Shown piece after piece: positions 43,794 to 53,926 of a DNA stretch of 64,000 bases; within the stretch, counting starts at the first letter, position 1, and every line of letters begins with the position of its first letter. The stretch comes from Cyclobacteriaceae bacterium (GTDB taxonomy: Bacteria > Bacteroidota > Bacteroidia > Cytophagales > Cyclobacteriaceae): the NCBI GenBank assembly GCA_016787755.1, contig JAEUUA010000018.1:62001-126000 (forward strand). The letters are read 5' to 3'. The notes below the pieces were generated by a model, which had not been told where the DNA came from, searched no databases, and was given only the letters and a program-made list of their open reading frames with translations. The position numbers and the translations under genes were made by a program.

Positions 43794-44915
43794 ATGTCAA
43801 CAAAGAGAGATTATTACGAAATACTGGGTGTAGGTAAAAACGCAACTCAGGAAGAAATAAAAAAAGCATACCGTAAAGTTGCTATCCAATTTCACCCCGA
43901 CAAGAATCAGGGTGATCATACTGCTGAGGAGAAGTTTAAAGAAGCTGCCGAGGCATATGAAATCCTTAGCAACCAAGAGAAGCGAGCCCAATATGATCGC
44001 TTTGGCCATTCAAAAGGAGGTGGAGGCTTCCGTGGCCATGATATGAACATGGAAGATATCTTTAGCCAGTTTGGAGATATTTTTGGTGGCGGAGGCGGAA
44101 GTCCGTTTGATAGTTTTTTTGGGGGGGGTGGAGGTGGAAGAACACGCCAGCGCAAAGGCTCTAACCTAAGAATCAAACTAAAACTTTCGTTAGAAGAAAT
44201 TTCGGGAGGAGTTGAAAAGAAAATAAAAGTAAATCGACTGGTTCGGGCTGAAGGAGTTACCTTCAAAAATTGTGCAACCTGCGGTGGCACTGGCCAATTA
44301 AGAAAAGTGGTAAACACCATGTTGGGTCAAATGGTATCCACAACAACTTGTTCTGCTTGTAATGGTGCCGGTCAATTAATTGATAAGCGTCCGCCCGGTG
44401 TCGATAACTCTGGGTTGGTTTCTAAAGAAGACATGCTCACCGTAAAGATTCCTGCGGGCGTTAGCGAGGGAATGCAACTTTCTATGTCGGGTAAAGGAAA
44501 TGAAGCCCCCGGAGGCGGCATTCCTGGAGATTTGTTGATTCTGATTGAAGAAATTGAAGACAAAGATTTGAAACGTGATGGGAACAATTTGGTGTATGAT
44601 CTACACATTAGTTTCATCGATGCTGCAATAGGTACTCAAGTAGAAGTTCCATCCATAGGCGGCAAAGCACGAATTAAAATTGAACCTGGTACTCAAAGCG
44701 GCAAGATTTTACGCTTGCGTGGAAAAGGACTTAAGGATATAAATGGCTATGGTGCGGGTGACCAGTTAATCTATATTAATGTGTGGACACCCAAAAAATT
44801 GTCGAGTGAAGAAAAGGCAAAACTCGAAAGTCTGAAATCTTCACCCAATTTTCAACCACAACCCGATGCTAGTGAAAAGGGATTTTTTGAGCGTATGAAG
44901 GAATATTTTGGCTAA
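43794..44915 (+). CDS. dnaJ: Chaperone DnaJ with reduced zinc-finger domain
   Basis: J-domain cochaperone of DnaK, 373 residues. The J domain has HPD at 34-36, and the Gly-rich linker spans about 75-115. The cysteine-rich domain shows only two CxxCxGxG motifs, at 160-167 (CATCGGTG) and 186-193 (CSACNGAG). Classical DnaJ has four, forming sites Zn1 (motifs 1+4) and Zn2 (motifs 2+3). By spacing and flanks (NTMLGQM between them), the two retained motifs correspond to 2 and 3. The motif-1 position reads RLVRAEGVT and motif 4 reads DKRPPGVDN, both without Cys. The C-terminal substrate-binding domains are complete. Confidence 0.95.
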   Translation: MSTKRDYYEILGVGKNATQEEIKKAYRKVAIQFHPDKNQGDHTAEEKFKEAAEAYEILSNQEKRAQYDRFGHSKGGGGFRGHDMNMEDIFSQFGDIFGGGGGSPFDSFFGGGGGGRTRQRKGSNLRIKLKLSLEEISGGVEKKIKVNRLVRAEGVTFKNCATCGGTGQLRKVVNTMLGQMVSTTTCSACNGAGQLIDKRPPGVDNSGLVSKEDMLTVKIPAGVSEGMQLSMSGKGNEAPGGGIPGDLLILIEEIEDKDLKRDGNNLVYDLHISFIDAAIGTQVEVPSIGGKARIKIEPGTQSGKILRLRGKGLKDINGYGAGDQLIYINVWTPKKLSSEEKAKLESLKSSPNFQPQPDASEKGFFERMKEYFG

Positions 44916-44954
44916 TTGAAAGATTTTTAGCCGATTTCATAACCCAAATTGCGT

Positions 44955-44989
44955 TAACCCGTATACGTTCTATTACGGGTTATTTTTTT
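44955..44989 (+). terminator. Intrinsic terminator after dnaJ
   Basis: A 9-bp stem TAACCCGTA/TACGGGTTA (44955-44963 and 44974-44982) with a 10-base loop, followed by seven T residues. It lies 40 bases after the dnaJ stop. Confidence 0.9.
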
Positions 44990-45076
44990 GTTACCGATTC
45001 CCCTTTTGGATGGTTCAAAATGTTAACCTTTCTTATATAATAGAAACATTAACCTAACTAACGCGTAACAACAGGC

Positions 45077-45958
45077 ATGTTGAGATTGGTTGTTTTAGCT
45101 TTTATTGGAAGCAGTGTGGCCGTGGGGGTAAGCGGACAAATCAAGAAGCAATTTTCTGTTGAAAAAATAGATCAGTGCAATCGAGTAGAGTTACGTTTGC
45201 ATGCTAAAACTGGCAATTGTTTTATTCGCCCTAGTCAGAACAACGATATTCTCAATATTTATAGCAATCAAGAGGCAGATGAATATGCTCACTCATTCAG
45301 CAATGAATTGAAAGGTTCAACCTGCCTGGTGAATCTCTCGCTTGAGCAAGATGGCAATCGCGGTGTAAGTCAAAAAATATCTTATAACCTTTTTGGTTCA
45401 GGCGAACGTCCCTCCGATAAATTCTGGAAAGTATATTTAACGGAGACCACCACCTACTCGTTAGATTTGGATTATGGATTGGGAAATGCAAACATTGATC
45501 TCTCGGGACTTTCCATTTATAAATTGAAGATCAATACCGGAAGCGCTGATGTTAATATCAGTTATAGCGGCCAGGAGAATAAAATTGACATGGACACCTT
45601 TAAAGTTAAGGTAGATATGGGTTCTCTCCATGCTCGTCAATTAAATCTGGCACGTTCAAGAGTAGTGCTGGCTGATGTTGGATTTGGAAACATGTATCTT
45701 GATTTTAGTGAAAAGCCAAAAGTAAATAACCACATAATAGGTAAAGTGGGTGCAGGCAACCTGATTATTCAACTTCCCGATGATGACGTGCCTGTAGTTG
45801 TCACGATAAATGATTCGTGGTTATGCAGCATTAACTTATCACGATCTTTAAAAAAAATAGCCCCTAACAAGTATGTAAATGATGCCTATAAGAGAGACAG
45901 CAAAAATGCATTGGTTTTCGATTTAGATGTATCGATGGGGAAAATCATTTTTCGATAA
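45077..45958 (+). CDS. Secreted beta-rich protein of unknown function (DUF4097/toast-rack-like)
   Basis: 293-residue protein with a signal peptide (MLRLVVLAFIGSSVAVGVSGQ). The rest is regular beta structure, with alternating hydrophobic residues and repeated turns such as DYGLGNANIDLSGLS, TGSADVNISY, DMGSLHARQLN, GFGNMYLDF and GAGNLIIQLP. This resembles the stacked beta-helix of DUF4097 or toast-rack domains, found in adhesin-like and LiaF-related proteins. It has two early Cys residues. No catalytic motif is seen. It stands alone between a terminator and the ABC genes. Confidence 0.6.
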   Translation: MLRLVVLAFIGSSVAVGVSGQIKKQFSVEKIDQCNRVELRLHAKTGNCFIRPSQNNDILNIYSNQEADEYAHSFSNELKGSTCLVNLSLEQDGNRGVSQKISYNLFGSGERPSDKFWKVYLTETTTYSLDLDYGLGNANIDLSGLSIYKLKINTGSADVNISYSGQENKIDMDTFKVKVDMGSLHARQLNLARSRVVLADVGFGNMYLDFSEKPKVNNHIIGKVGAGNLIIQLPDDDVPVVVTINDSWLCSINLSRSLKKIAPNKYVNDAYKRDSKNALVFDLDVSMGKIIFR

Positions 45959-46033
45959 CAACCAATCAATAACAAAATTGAAGTTATAATCTTTGTTCGG
46001 ATATAAATATCTGGTTCGTTGTAATTCTATTGC

Positions 46034-46041
46034 TATTTTTG
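46034..46041 (+). promoter_or_regulatory. Putative -7 promoter element of the ABC operon
   Basis: TATTTTTG fits TAnnTTTG and ends 30 bases before the GTG start of the ABC ATPase gene. Confidence 0.35.
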
Positions 46042-46071
46042 ATACTAACTTTTTAACTAACCACTCCGCCT

Positions 46072-47016
46072 GTGAATGCACTCGTTACTAAAAATGTTTC
46101 CAAACGCTATACAAATCACACCGCGCTTGATTCGGTAAACATTACAATTCCAGAGAAATCGATTTACGGCTTACTCGGCCCTAACGGGGCGGGTAAAACC
46201 ACGCTGATCCGCATCATCAATCAAATCATAAATTCGGATGAAGGCTCGGTGGAAATCTTTGGCGAAAAATTACAAGAGAAACATGTGGGCATGATCGGGT
46301 ATTTGCCCGAAGAGCGCGGATTGTATAAGAAAATGAAAGTAGGCGAGCAACTCCTATACTTTGCTCAGCTAAAGGGTATGGGTCGTAAGCAGGCGCAGGA
46401 TCGCATTAAAGTGTGGCTTGAAAAATTTGAAATCAAAGACTGGTGGCATAAAAAAGTAGAAGATCTTTCGAAAGGGATGGCGCAGAAGGTGCAATTCATT
46501 AGCACCGTAATGCACGAACCTAAATTGATTATTTTGGATGAACCCTTCTCGGGGTTTGACCCGGTAAACGCTCAATTAATTACTGAGAAAATTTTAGAGT
46601 TAAAAGAAAATGGAAGTACCATCATTTTCTCTACCCATCGCATGGAAACGGTGGAATCACTCTGCGATCATATTGCGCTGATTAACAAATCAAAATTAAT
46701 TTTAGAAGGCGCCAAGAAACAAGTAAAGTCGCAATACAAATCAAACACATTTTTGGTGGAGCACCGTGGGAATAATTTCAGGTTGCCAGCCGAGCGTTAT
46801 GAATTAATAAGTCAGGTTCCTTTGGAAGAGGGGTTATTCTCAAGTACGCTAAAGGTTAGTGATGGCATCAATGGAAATCAGGTAATCCGCGATTTAATTG
46901 ATATCACCGAAGTGCACAGCTTTATGGAAAAAGTACCAAGCATGGCCGATATTTTTATTGACCTGGTGAAAGGTGAGGGAGACGAAGCCCTGAAAAAACA
47001 TTTACTAGAAGTATAA
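46072..47016 (+). CDS. ABC transporter ATP-binding protein (ABC-2/NatA-like)
   Basis: 314-residue ATPase subunit. Walker A is GPNGAGKTT (about 37-45), the signature is DLSKGMAQKV (the variant common in NatA-like exporters), and Walker B is LIILDEPF, followed by STHRMETVESLCDH. A C-terminal domain of about 90 residues follows the ATPase core. The start is a GTG, the only in-frame option near the N-terminus. The permease gene begins 14 bases later. The pair resembles NatAB sodium or antibiotic exporters, but the cargo is unknown. Confidence 0.92.
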   Translation: MNALVTKNVSKRYTNHTALDSVNITIPEKSIYGLLGPNGAGKTTLIRIINQIINSDEGSVEIFGEKLQEKHVGMIGYLPEERGLYKKMKVGEQLLYFAQLKGMGRKQAQDRIKVWLEKFEIKDWWHKKVEDLSKGMAQKVQFISTVMHEPKLIILDEPFSGFDPVNAQLITEKILELKENGSTIIFSTHRMETVESLCDHIALINKSKLILEGAKKQVKSQYKSNTFLVEHRGNNFRLPAERYELISQVPLEEGLFSSTLKVSDGINGNQVIRDLIDITEVHSFMEKVPSMADIFIDLVKGEGDEALKKHLLEV

Positions 47017-47030
47017 ACCACTCTTCCATT

Positions 47031-48362
47031 ATGAATAAAATTCTACTCATTATACAACGCGAGTTTCTCAACAGGGTGCAGAAAAAATCTTTTCTGATTG
47101 CAACCATCTTAGTACCCCTTATTTTCCCGGCCATTATAGGTGGCCTGGCCTACATTGCCATTAAAGACGCCCAATCAGCAAAAGCTGAAACCGTGCACGT
47201 ACTTGATGAAAGTAAGTTATTTAATTTTGAGAGCAATAAACGTTTCAATTTTGTTTCCCTGGATGTTCCGTTTGAGCAGGCCAAGAAAGTATATCTTGAG
47301 ACTGATGATTTTGCGCTTCTCTATATCCCTAAGATAGACATTAACAAACCTGAAGGTGTCGCTATCTATACCAAGGAAAATCCAAGCATTGATAAAGTAG
47401 GTGATCTGGAATCATCCATTGCAACACAAATCCATGATTTAAAGTTGAAAGAATACAATATTGATGAAGCTATTCTAAAAAGTTTACGACCAAAAGTCAA
47501 TTTAAAGCAATACAACTTAAGTGATACTGGTGAAGAGAAATCAAGCAACTCAAGCATTTTATATGGTTTAGGATTCATGCTCGGCATTTTGATTTATATG
47601 TTTGTGCTTATCTATGGCATTCAAATTATGCAAGGAGTGATTGATGAAAAGACTTCAAAAGTGGTAGAAGTAATTGTCTCCTCCGTAAAACCTTTTCAAT
47701 TAATGTTGGGCAAAATCATAGGCATCGCCTCCGTGGGCTTGCTTCAGTTTACAATCTGGATAATCCTTATATCTGTTTTGTCATCAGGAACTCTTGCTTA
47801 CTTTGGTCTTAAGATGCCGCAAAAACAAATGATGGAGCAAGTAACGAAGCAAATGGATACTGATCCGGAAATGAAGGAAGCCGTAGCTCAGCAGAATTCT
47901 AAAGTGACTGAATTGCTTGGCAACTTAAGTGAAATTCCGTTTGGTAAAATCGCTTTTGTTTTTGTCTTCTATTTTCTGGGTGGTTATTTATTATACGGGG
48001 CTTTATTTGCAGCAGTAGGCTCGGCTGTCGATTCGCAACAGGAGGCACAACAATTTCAATTCCCTGTAACCATTCCGCTCCTGATTGGCTACATGGGGCT
48101 CTTCATGTTTATTTTACGCGATCCGCATGGCTCCGTTAGTTTTTGGCTTTCCATTATTCCGTTTACGTCACCTGTAGCCATGGTGGGAAGAATTGCTTAT
48201 GATGTACCCATTTGGGAGTTAGCACTCTCAATGGTATTACTAATTGGTGGATTTTTGTTTACTACCTGGATAGCCGGAAGAATTTATCGGGTGGGAATTT
48301 TAACGAGCGGCACAAAAGTGAGTTACAAGGTGCTGGCTAAGTGGTTTATGATGAAAAACTAA
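47031..48362 (+). CDS. ABC-2 type permease (NatB-like)
   Basis: 443-residue membrane subunit. It has one N-terminal helix (about 20-45), a large extracytoplasmic domain (about 45-180) and then five or six helices: GLGFMLGILIYMFVLIYGIQIM, LLQFTIWIILISVLSSGT, FVFVFYFLGGYLLYGALFAAVGS and others. The segment MQGVIDEKTSKVVEVIVSSVKPFQLMLGKIIG is the hallmark of the NatB/ABC-2 group. A terminator follows, so the operon has two genes. Confidence 0.9.
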   Translation: MNKILLIIQREFLNRVQKKSFLIATILVPLIFPAIIGGLAYIAIKDAQSAKAETVHVLDESKLFNFESNKRFNFVSLDVPFEQAKKVYLETDDFALLYIPKIDINKPEGVAIYTKENPSIDKVGDLESSIATQIHDLKLKEYNIDEAILKSLRPKVNLKQYNLSDTGEEKSSNSSILYGLGFMLGILIYMFVLIYGIQIMQGVIDEKTSKVVEVIVSSVKPFQLMLGKIIGIASVGLLQFTIWIILISVLSSGTLAYFGLKMPQKQMMEQVTKQMDTDPEMKEAVAQQNSKVTELLGNLSEIPFGKIAFVFVFYFLGGYLLYGALFAAVGSAVDSQQEAQQFQFPVTIPLLIGYMGLFMFILRDPHGSVSFWLSIIPFTSPVAMVGRIAYDVPIWELALSMVLLIGGFLFTTWIAGRIYRVGILTSGTKVSYKVLAKWFMMKN

Positions 48363-48384
48363 AAAGAATTTGCGTGGGATATAG

Positions 48385-48415
48385 AAACCGGATCGATTCA
48401 TCATCCGGTTTTTTT
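48385..48415 (+). terminator. Intrinsic terminator after the ABC operon
   Basis: A 9-bp stem AAACCGGAT/ATCCGGTTT (48385-48393 and 48403-48411) running into a T tract, 22 bases after the permease stop. Confidence 0.88.
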
Positions 48416-48434
48416 ATTTAATTTCCATTCTCAT

Positions 48435-49649
48435 ATGGCTAAGAAAGTACAGTTACCCGCTTCGATGGAGTTCTACAAAGACAACACTACGTTGAAGTGG
48501 ATCATCCTTGCTGTTTCTGTACTGATCAGTGCCGGTTCAATTTATTACACCAACATACTTGTTGAACAACTTAAAGAACGAGAACGACAACAAGTGGAGC
48601 TTTTTGCAAAAGCTCTTGAGTACACACTCAATAGTTCAGAGGGCAACATTGTTTTTATCACGGATGAGATTCTCTTTAAGAATAAATACGTGCCTGTAAT
48701 TTGGTTCACAAAGGATAACGGATATCAATCCACCAACATTGATATAAAGGAGTCTCTTTCAAAAGAAAGAAAAGATGAAATACTTAAAAGAGAGGCAGAA
48801 AAAATGAGTAGCACCTTCGCTCCCATTGAAATAATTTTAAAAGACCCTGAAACAGGTGAAGTGTATGAAAAGCAGTATGTCTACTATAAGAATTCTGCTT
48901 TGCTCACCCAACTCATCGCCTTCCCCTACATTCAACTTTCGGTGCTTGCCATCTTTGGCTTTATTTCCTACCTCGCTTTCAACTACTCGCGCACCGCAGA
49001 ACAAAATCAAGTGTGGGTAGGGCTTGCCAAAGAAACAGCGCACCAACTGGGCACCCCGCTCTCCTCCCTCATGGCTTGGATTGAAGTGTTGCGCGATGAT
49101 CCAGACATTAAGAACAAAGGCATTGTTGATGAACTCGATAAAGACATTCGCAAACTGCGCGTAGTAACCGAACGTTTTTCAAGCATTGGTTCTATACCCG
49201 TTCTTAAAGATGAAAATGTCTTTCAATTGATCAACAATGTAGTAAGCTATCTGCAGCCAAGAATTTCGTCTAAAATAAACTTTGAGGTATATGCACTTTC
49301 TGAAACCATTAATGCGAAGGTTCATGCTCCGCTCTTTGAATGGGTGGTTGAAAACCTCTGCAAAAATGCCGTTGATGCCATGGGCAGTTCGGGTACCATT
49401 GCTATAAAAATCCTTCGCGGAAGCGATCACAAGGTTTTTATTGATATCTCTGATACAGGAAAAGGAATTCCTAAACCCATTATCACCAACGTATTTAAGC
49501 CCGGGTTTACCACCAAAAAAAGAGGCTGGGGCTTAGGGCTTGCATTAGCGAAGCGGATTATTGAAATGTATCACGAAGGCAAGATTTTTGTAAAATCTTC
49601 AGACGAAACCCAAGGCACAACTTTTCGAATCGAATTAAAAAGTTCCTAA
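48435..49649 (+). CDS. Sensor histidine kinase (NtrY-like ATPase core)
   Basis: 404-residue membrane kinase. A helix at about 26-45 and another at about 165-185 flank a periplasmic domain of about 120 residues (no family recognised). The kinase core follows: phospho-acceptor His in KETAHQLGTPLSSLMAW, N box VVENLCKNAVDAM, G1 DISDTGKGIP, and GWGLGLALAKRII. The H-Q-L-G-T-P form is typical of NtrY/NtrB-like kinases. No response regulator lies nearby. The signal is unknown. Confidence 0.9.
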   Translation: MAKKVQLPASMEFYKDNTTLKWIILAVSVLISAGSIYYTNILVEQLKERERQQVELFAKALEYTLNSSEGNIVFITDEILFKNKYVPVIWFTKDNGYQSTNIDIKESLSKERKDEILKREAEKMSSTFAPIEIILKDPETGEVYEKQYVYYKNSALLTQLIAFPYIQLSVLAIFGFISYLAFNYSRTAEQNQVWVGLAKETAHQLGTPLSSLMAWIEVLRDDPDIKNKGIVDELDKDIRKLRVVTERFSSIGSIPVLKDENVFQLINNVVSYLQPRISSKINFEVYALSETINAKVHAPLFEWVVENLCKNAVDAMGSSGTIAIKILRGSDHKVFIDISDTGKGIPKPIITNVFKPGFTTKKRGWGLGLALAKRIIEMYHEGKIFVKSSDETQGTTFRIELKSS

Positions 49650-49735
49650 AAAATCTTGTAGTGGTAATTATCAATATAACTAACTGATAATCATACTATT
49701 ATATAATAATATGGAATCAGGTCAAACTTCAATAA

Positions 49736-51361
<1,626 letters not shown>

Positions 51362-51456
51362 TTTGAAAATTTGAGATCGCTTGATTTGAGAGTGAATTAA
51401 TCCTTTTATTAACGAGCCTACAAATTATTAAATCAGTTAAATTTCAAATTGAAGAA

Positions 51457-51702
51457 ATGCATTTAGAAATTATTACCCCTGATAAAAAAGTGTTTGAGGG
51501 TGAAGTAGCAGTAGCTACTTTTCCCGGGGAAGACGGCTCGTTTCAGATTTTAAATGATCACGCCCCGCTGGTGAGTTTACTAAAAGAAGGAGTAGTGGAA
51601 TATAAGTCCAAAAACCTGGCTGAGCAGATTCACATTACCGGTGGAGTTGTTGAGGTGCTAAAAAATAAAGTGATCTTATTGGCTGATGGAATAAAAAATT
51701 AA
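51457..51702 (+). CDS. atpC: F-type ATP synthase subunit epsilon
   Basis: 81-residue epsilon subunit: the N-terminal beta-barrel domain is complete (HLEIITPDKKVFEGEV, FPGEDGSFQILNDHAPLVSLLKEG, then GGVVEVLKNKVILLADG). The C-terminal two-helix domain that inhibits ATP hydrolysis in E. coli and Bacillus is absent, as is common in this phylum. It lies 95 bases after atpD and before a strong terminator. Confidence 0.94.
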   Translation: MHLEIITPDKKVFEGEVAVATFPGEDGSFQILNDHAPLVSLLKEGVVEYKSKNLAEQIHITGGVVEVLKNKVILLADGIKN

Positions 51703-51720
51703 GAAAAATTTCCAGCACAA

Positions 51721-51752
51721 AAAAAGCCCGGCTGTCCTTAACCGGGCTTTTT
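51721..51752. terminator. Bidirectional intrinsic terminator between atpC and a convergent gene
   Basis: An 11-bp stem AAAAAGCCCGG/CCGGGCTTTTT (51721-51731 and 51742-51752) with a 10-base loop and A/T tracts on both sides. It sits between the atpC stop (51702) and the minus-strand stop at 51769, so it can end both transcripts. Confidence 0.92.
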
Positions 51753-51768
51753 TATTGTTCCACAATGG

Positions 51769-52275
51769 TTATTGTCGAATCAGCCATTTCACAAAGAACA
51801 CAACCCCAATTAATAGTGCGATACCGCCAAGAATATAGAATACCTGTCCACTAATAATCAAGGCCACAATACCTACTGCGCCAAAAATAGCGGCCAATTT
51901 CAGGTCGTTATCCATACCTCCTTTTATTGATTGATCCGATTCAACTCGTAAACTCTTCTGCTGTTTGGCATACGTTCTGATTTCATTGCGTACGTGACTT
52001 CTAAGTGCTTTGCGCTCGGTTTTAGTCATTTGAATATAGGTTTTCGTTCCTTCAGGTTCGAGTCTTGCAGCATTAGAAATTCCTAGAGGAGTCGAAGAAG
52101 TACTTGCCAAAATAATCTCTGTAGTATGAACAGGTGCGTGCTGTGGTGTTTTCAAATCCTTACCCAACATTTTTGCAGAATGTGATTCATAAGAATTAAA
52201 ACTTGCCGTATACTTTGGTGTTGAACATGCTGCGGCCACAAGCGCGCCAAGAATTAAAGGGTAAATTCTTTTCAT
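51769..52275 (-). CDS. Lipoprotein with C-terminal membrane segments
   Basis: 168-residue protein with a lipoprotein signal (LVAAACS, Cys17). The middle is polar, with a basic patch (TKTERKALRSHVRNEIRTYAKQQK), and two hydrophobic segments lie at the C-terminus (about 126-145 and 147-163). No family of known function was recognised. It is the last gene before the shared terminator and follows a beta-barrel gene by 39 bases. Confidence 0.6.
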   Translation of the reverse strand: MKRIYPLILGALVAAACSTPKYTASFNSYESHSAKMLGKDLKTPQHAPVHTTEIILASTSSTPLGISNAARLEPEGTKTYIQMTKTERKALRSHVRNEIRTYAKQQKSLRVESDQSIKGGMDNDLKLAAIFGAVGIVALIISGQVFYILGGIALLIGVVFFVKWLIRQ

Positions 52276-52314
52276 ATTAATCGTTGTTTAAAAATTCAGA
52301 TATAATCAAACCGT

Positions 52315-52839
52315 TCAGAATCTAAATGCAACACCAAGCTTTGCGTTGCTAGACCCCCCCGCACCCACTTCCAAAAAGCCTCCAATACTTGGTGCAAAGT
52401 AATAGCGAGCTCCGGCATGAATACCAAAGAATACGCCATTCCCATATGAATTTCCCAGGCCAGAATTATTAAAATCATCCTTCCAACTAAAACTTCTAAA
52501 CCCCAAACTCGCACCGCCATAGAGATCTAACTCTTCTATAGTTAGATTTAATAATTCATTAAAGTGATAAGAACCTCTGGCTCCAAAATAAAGGATTGAA
52601 AATCCATATTTATATCCTGATGATTTGTAGTTATAGTTTAAATAATCTAGGCCAGCCCCAACGCTAATTTCATCCGTAACACCATATTCAAAAGAAGCAC
52701 TAAATGGAATGCCTCCACTATAGTACGAGTTTACTCCAATACCCAGATTTAACAACTTATCACCCTGAGCATATTGCGCATTGACCCTTAACGAAAACAA
52801 ACAGATTACGCCTACTAAACAAAAGAGAATTTTATTCAT
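52315..52839 (-). CDS. Small outer-membrane beta-barrel protein
   Basis: 174-residue protein with a signal peptide ending in VNAQ and alternating-hydrophobic beta strands with aromatic girdles (FSASFEYGVTDEISVGAGLDYLN, SILYFGARGSYHF, FFGIHAGARYYFAP), closing with LGVAFRF. It resembles OmpA-like or outer-membrane-beta-barrel families (eight strands). I chose the ATG at 52839. Its first 8 bases overlap the end of the upstream gene, implying translational coupling. Confidence 0.78.
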   Translation of the reverse strand: MNKILFCLVGVICLFSLRVNAQYAQGDKLLNLGIGVNSYYSGGIPFSASFEYGVTDEISVGAGLDYLNYNYKSSGYKYGFSILYFGARGSYHFNELLNLTIEELDLYGGASLGFRSFSWKDDFNNSGLGNSYGNGVFFGIHAGARYYFAPSIGGFLEVGAGGSSNAKLGVAFRF

Positions 52840-53146
52840 AATTTTTATTATTAAAAATATTCCCAAATCTACTAAAAAACCGTTTCTCAAATGCCCAAAA
52901 AAATTTGAACTGCCCAAAAACGAAACCATAAAACAGAAGAAAAATATTATAAACTGGCAAAATCAAGACCCAATAAAGTACACTTGCCCACATGGGTTTA
53001 ACACCTGCCGGAAACAAGTATGCAAACAATGGCTGTTTAATAAACAACACGGTAAATCCAGTGCATGCAAAAACAACCAATATGACAACTACCTGCCCTA
53101 GGCTATTTACTTTCCACCGCGTCTGTAATTTGTGCAACCAACTCAT
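52832..53146 (-). CDS. Small membrane protein (DUF6787-like)
   Basis: 104-residue protein with two or three hydrophobic helices (about 18-36 and 52-78), a basic amphipathic N-terminus (MSWLHKLQTRWKV) and an aromatic, basic C-terminus. The pattern resembles a small uncharacterised family widespread in Bacteroidota (DUF6787). It overlaps the following beta-barrel gene by 8 bases. No function is known. Confidence 0.6.
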   Translation of the reverse strand: MSWLHKLQTRWKVNSLGQVVVILVVFACTGFTVLFIKQPLFAYLFPAGVKPMWASVLYWVLILPVYNIFLLFYGFVFGQFKFFWAFEKRFFSRFGNIFNNKNYE

Positions 53147-53302
53147 CCCGTTTCTTTGGGCTTGAAGATAGTAAAGACCATAGTTACAAAAACAGTTTTA
53201 CTCTGATCATTTTTTTATCCTGCTAAAACAAATAAAATTTTTGATATGCAGGATTTTTAATCCCCTAGGGCTGCGCCCAACGTAGCGGCAGTATTTTAGA
53301 AA

Positions 53303-53926
53303 TTACTTTCTATCCAGAAAATTAATGATTAAGCCCGAACGAACCTGAAAGACTGATGGACTGAAATTGGATTTAGTTACTTCAAAACCTGTTAAATAAT
53401 GATTGTAATTAAGGTCAAATAAGTTGAATCCAACATTCTCGGAAAACCGTAAAACAACACCAAAGCCAGCGGCTCCCCCCATTCCTTTATCAGCCAATGA
53501 AAAACCCAATTCGTCTTTGAAATCATAAACGGCTTCCATTTTGAAAAACTTTACCGTTGCATAAATTTGAAAAAATCGTTCTCGGCTGGTTGTAATTTTT
53601 CCTGATAGTCCATATTGTAAAAAATCATAGGCACCGTAATTCCCATCATACGCTTGCGGAGAGCTCAAATAACCTCCACTTATTTCTTCACTAAATATTG
53701 ATTTAGTATAAAAAAGCCCGGCTGCTAACTTCCGGTTAAAGAAATAGTGGGCATCAACGGAATATCCTACCCCGAGGTAGGAATTATATTCGGTATAAAC
53801 CAAATCAGAGGAAATAATAGTTCCTTTAAGAGCCAATTCAATTTGCTGATCTTGGGAAAACAGTTTGGTAGCGAGCAACATCATTATTGAAGTTGCCAAT
53901 ATTTTGGACTTTACCATATAAATCAT
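53303..53926 (-). CDS. Predicted outer-membrane beta-barrel protein
   Basis: 207-residue protein: signal peptide (ending near LFSQ), then beta strands typical of an outer-membrane barrel (YLGVGYSVDAHYFFNRKLAAGLFYTK, FLQYGLSGKITTSRERFFQIYATVKFF, GMGGAAGFGVVLRFSENVGFNLFDLNYNHY), with a C-terminal RSGLIINFLDRK. Its start overlaps the stop of the upstream lipoprotein gene by ATGA, so the two are coupled and probably act together at the outer membrane. No family was recognised beyond the fold. Confidence 0.7.
   Translation of the reverse strand: MIYMVKSKILATSIMMLLATKLFSQDQQIELALKGTIISSDLVYTEYNSYLGVGYSVDAHYFFNRKLAAGLFYTKSIFSEEISGGYLSSPQAYDGNYGAYDFLQYGLSGKITTSRERFFQIYATVKFFKMEAVYDFKDELGFSLADKGMGGAAGFGVVLRFSENVGFNLFDLNYNHYLTGFEVTKSNFSPSVFQVRSGLIINFLDRK

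Noticed and set aside
43916..44320. 134-codon minus-strand frame inside dnaJ rich in Pro
   Set aside because: The Pro runs are the antisense of DnaJ Gly codons, so it is a shadow frame.
53268..53278. GGGC/GCCC hairpin near the barrel gene
   Set aside because: Only four base pairs and no T tract.
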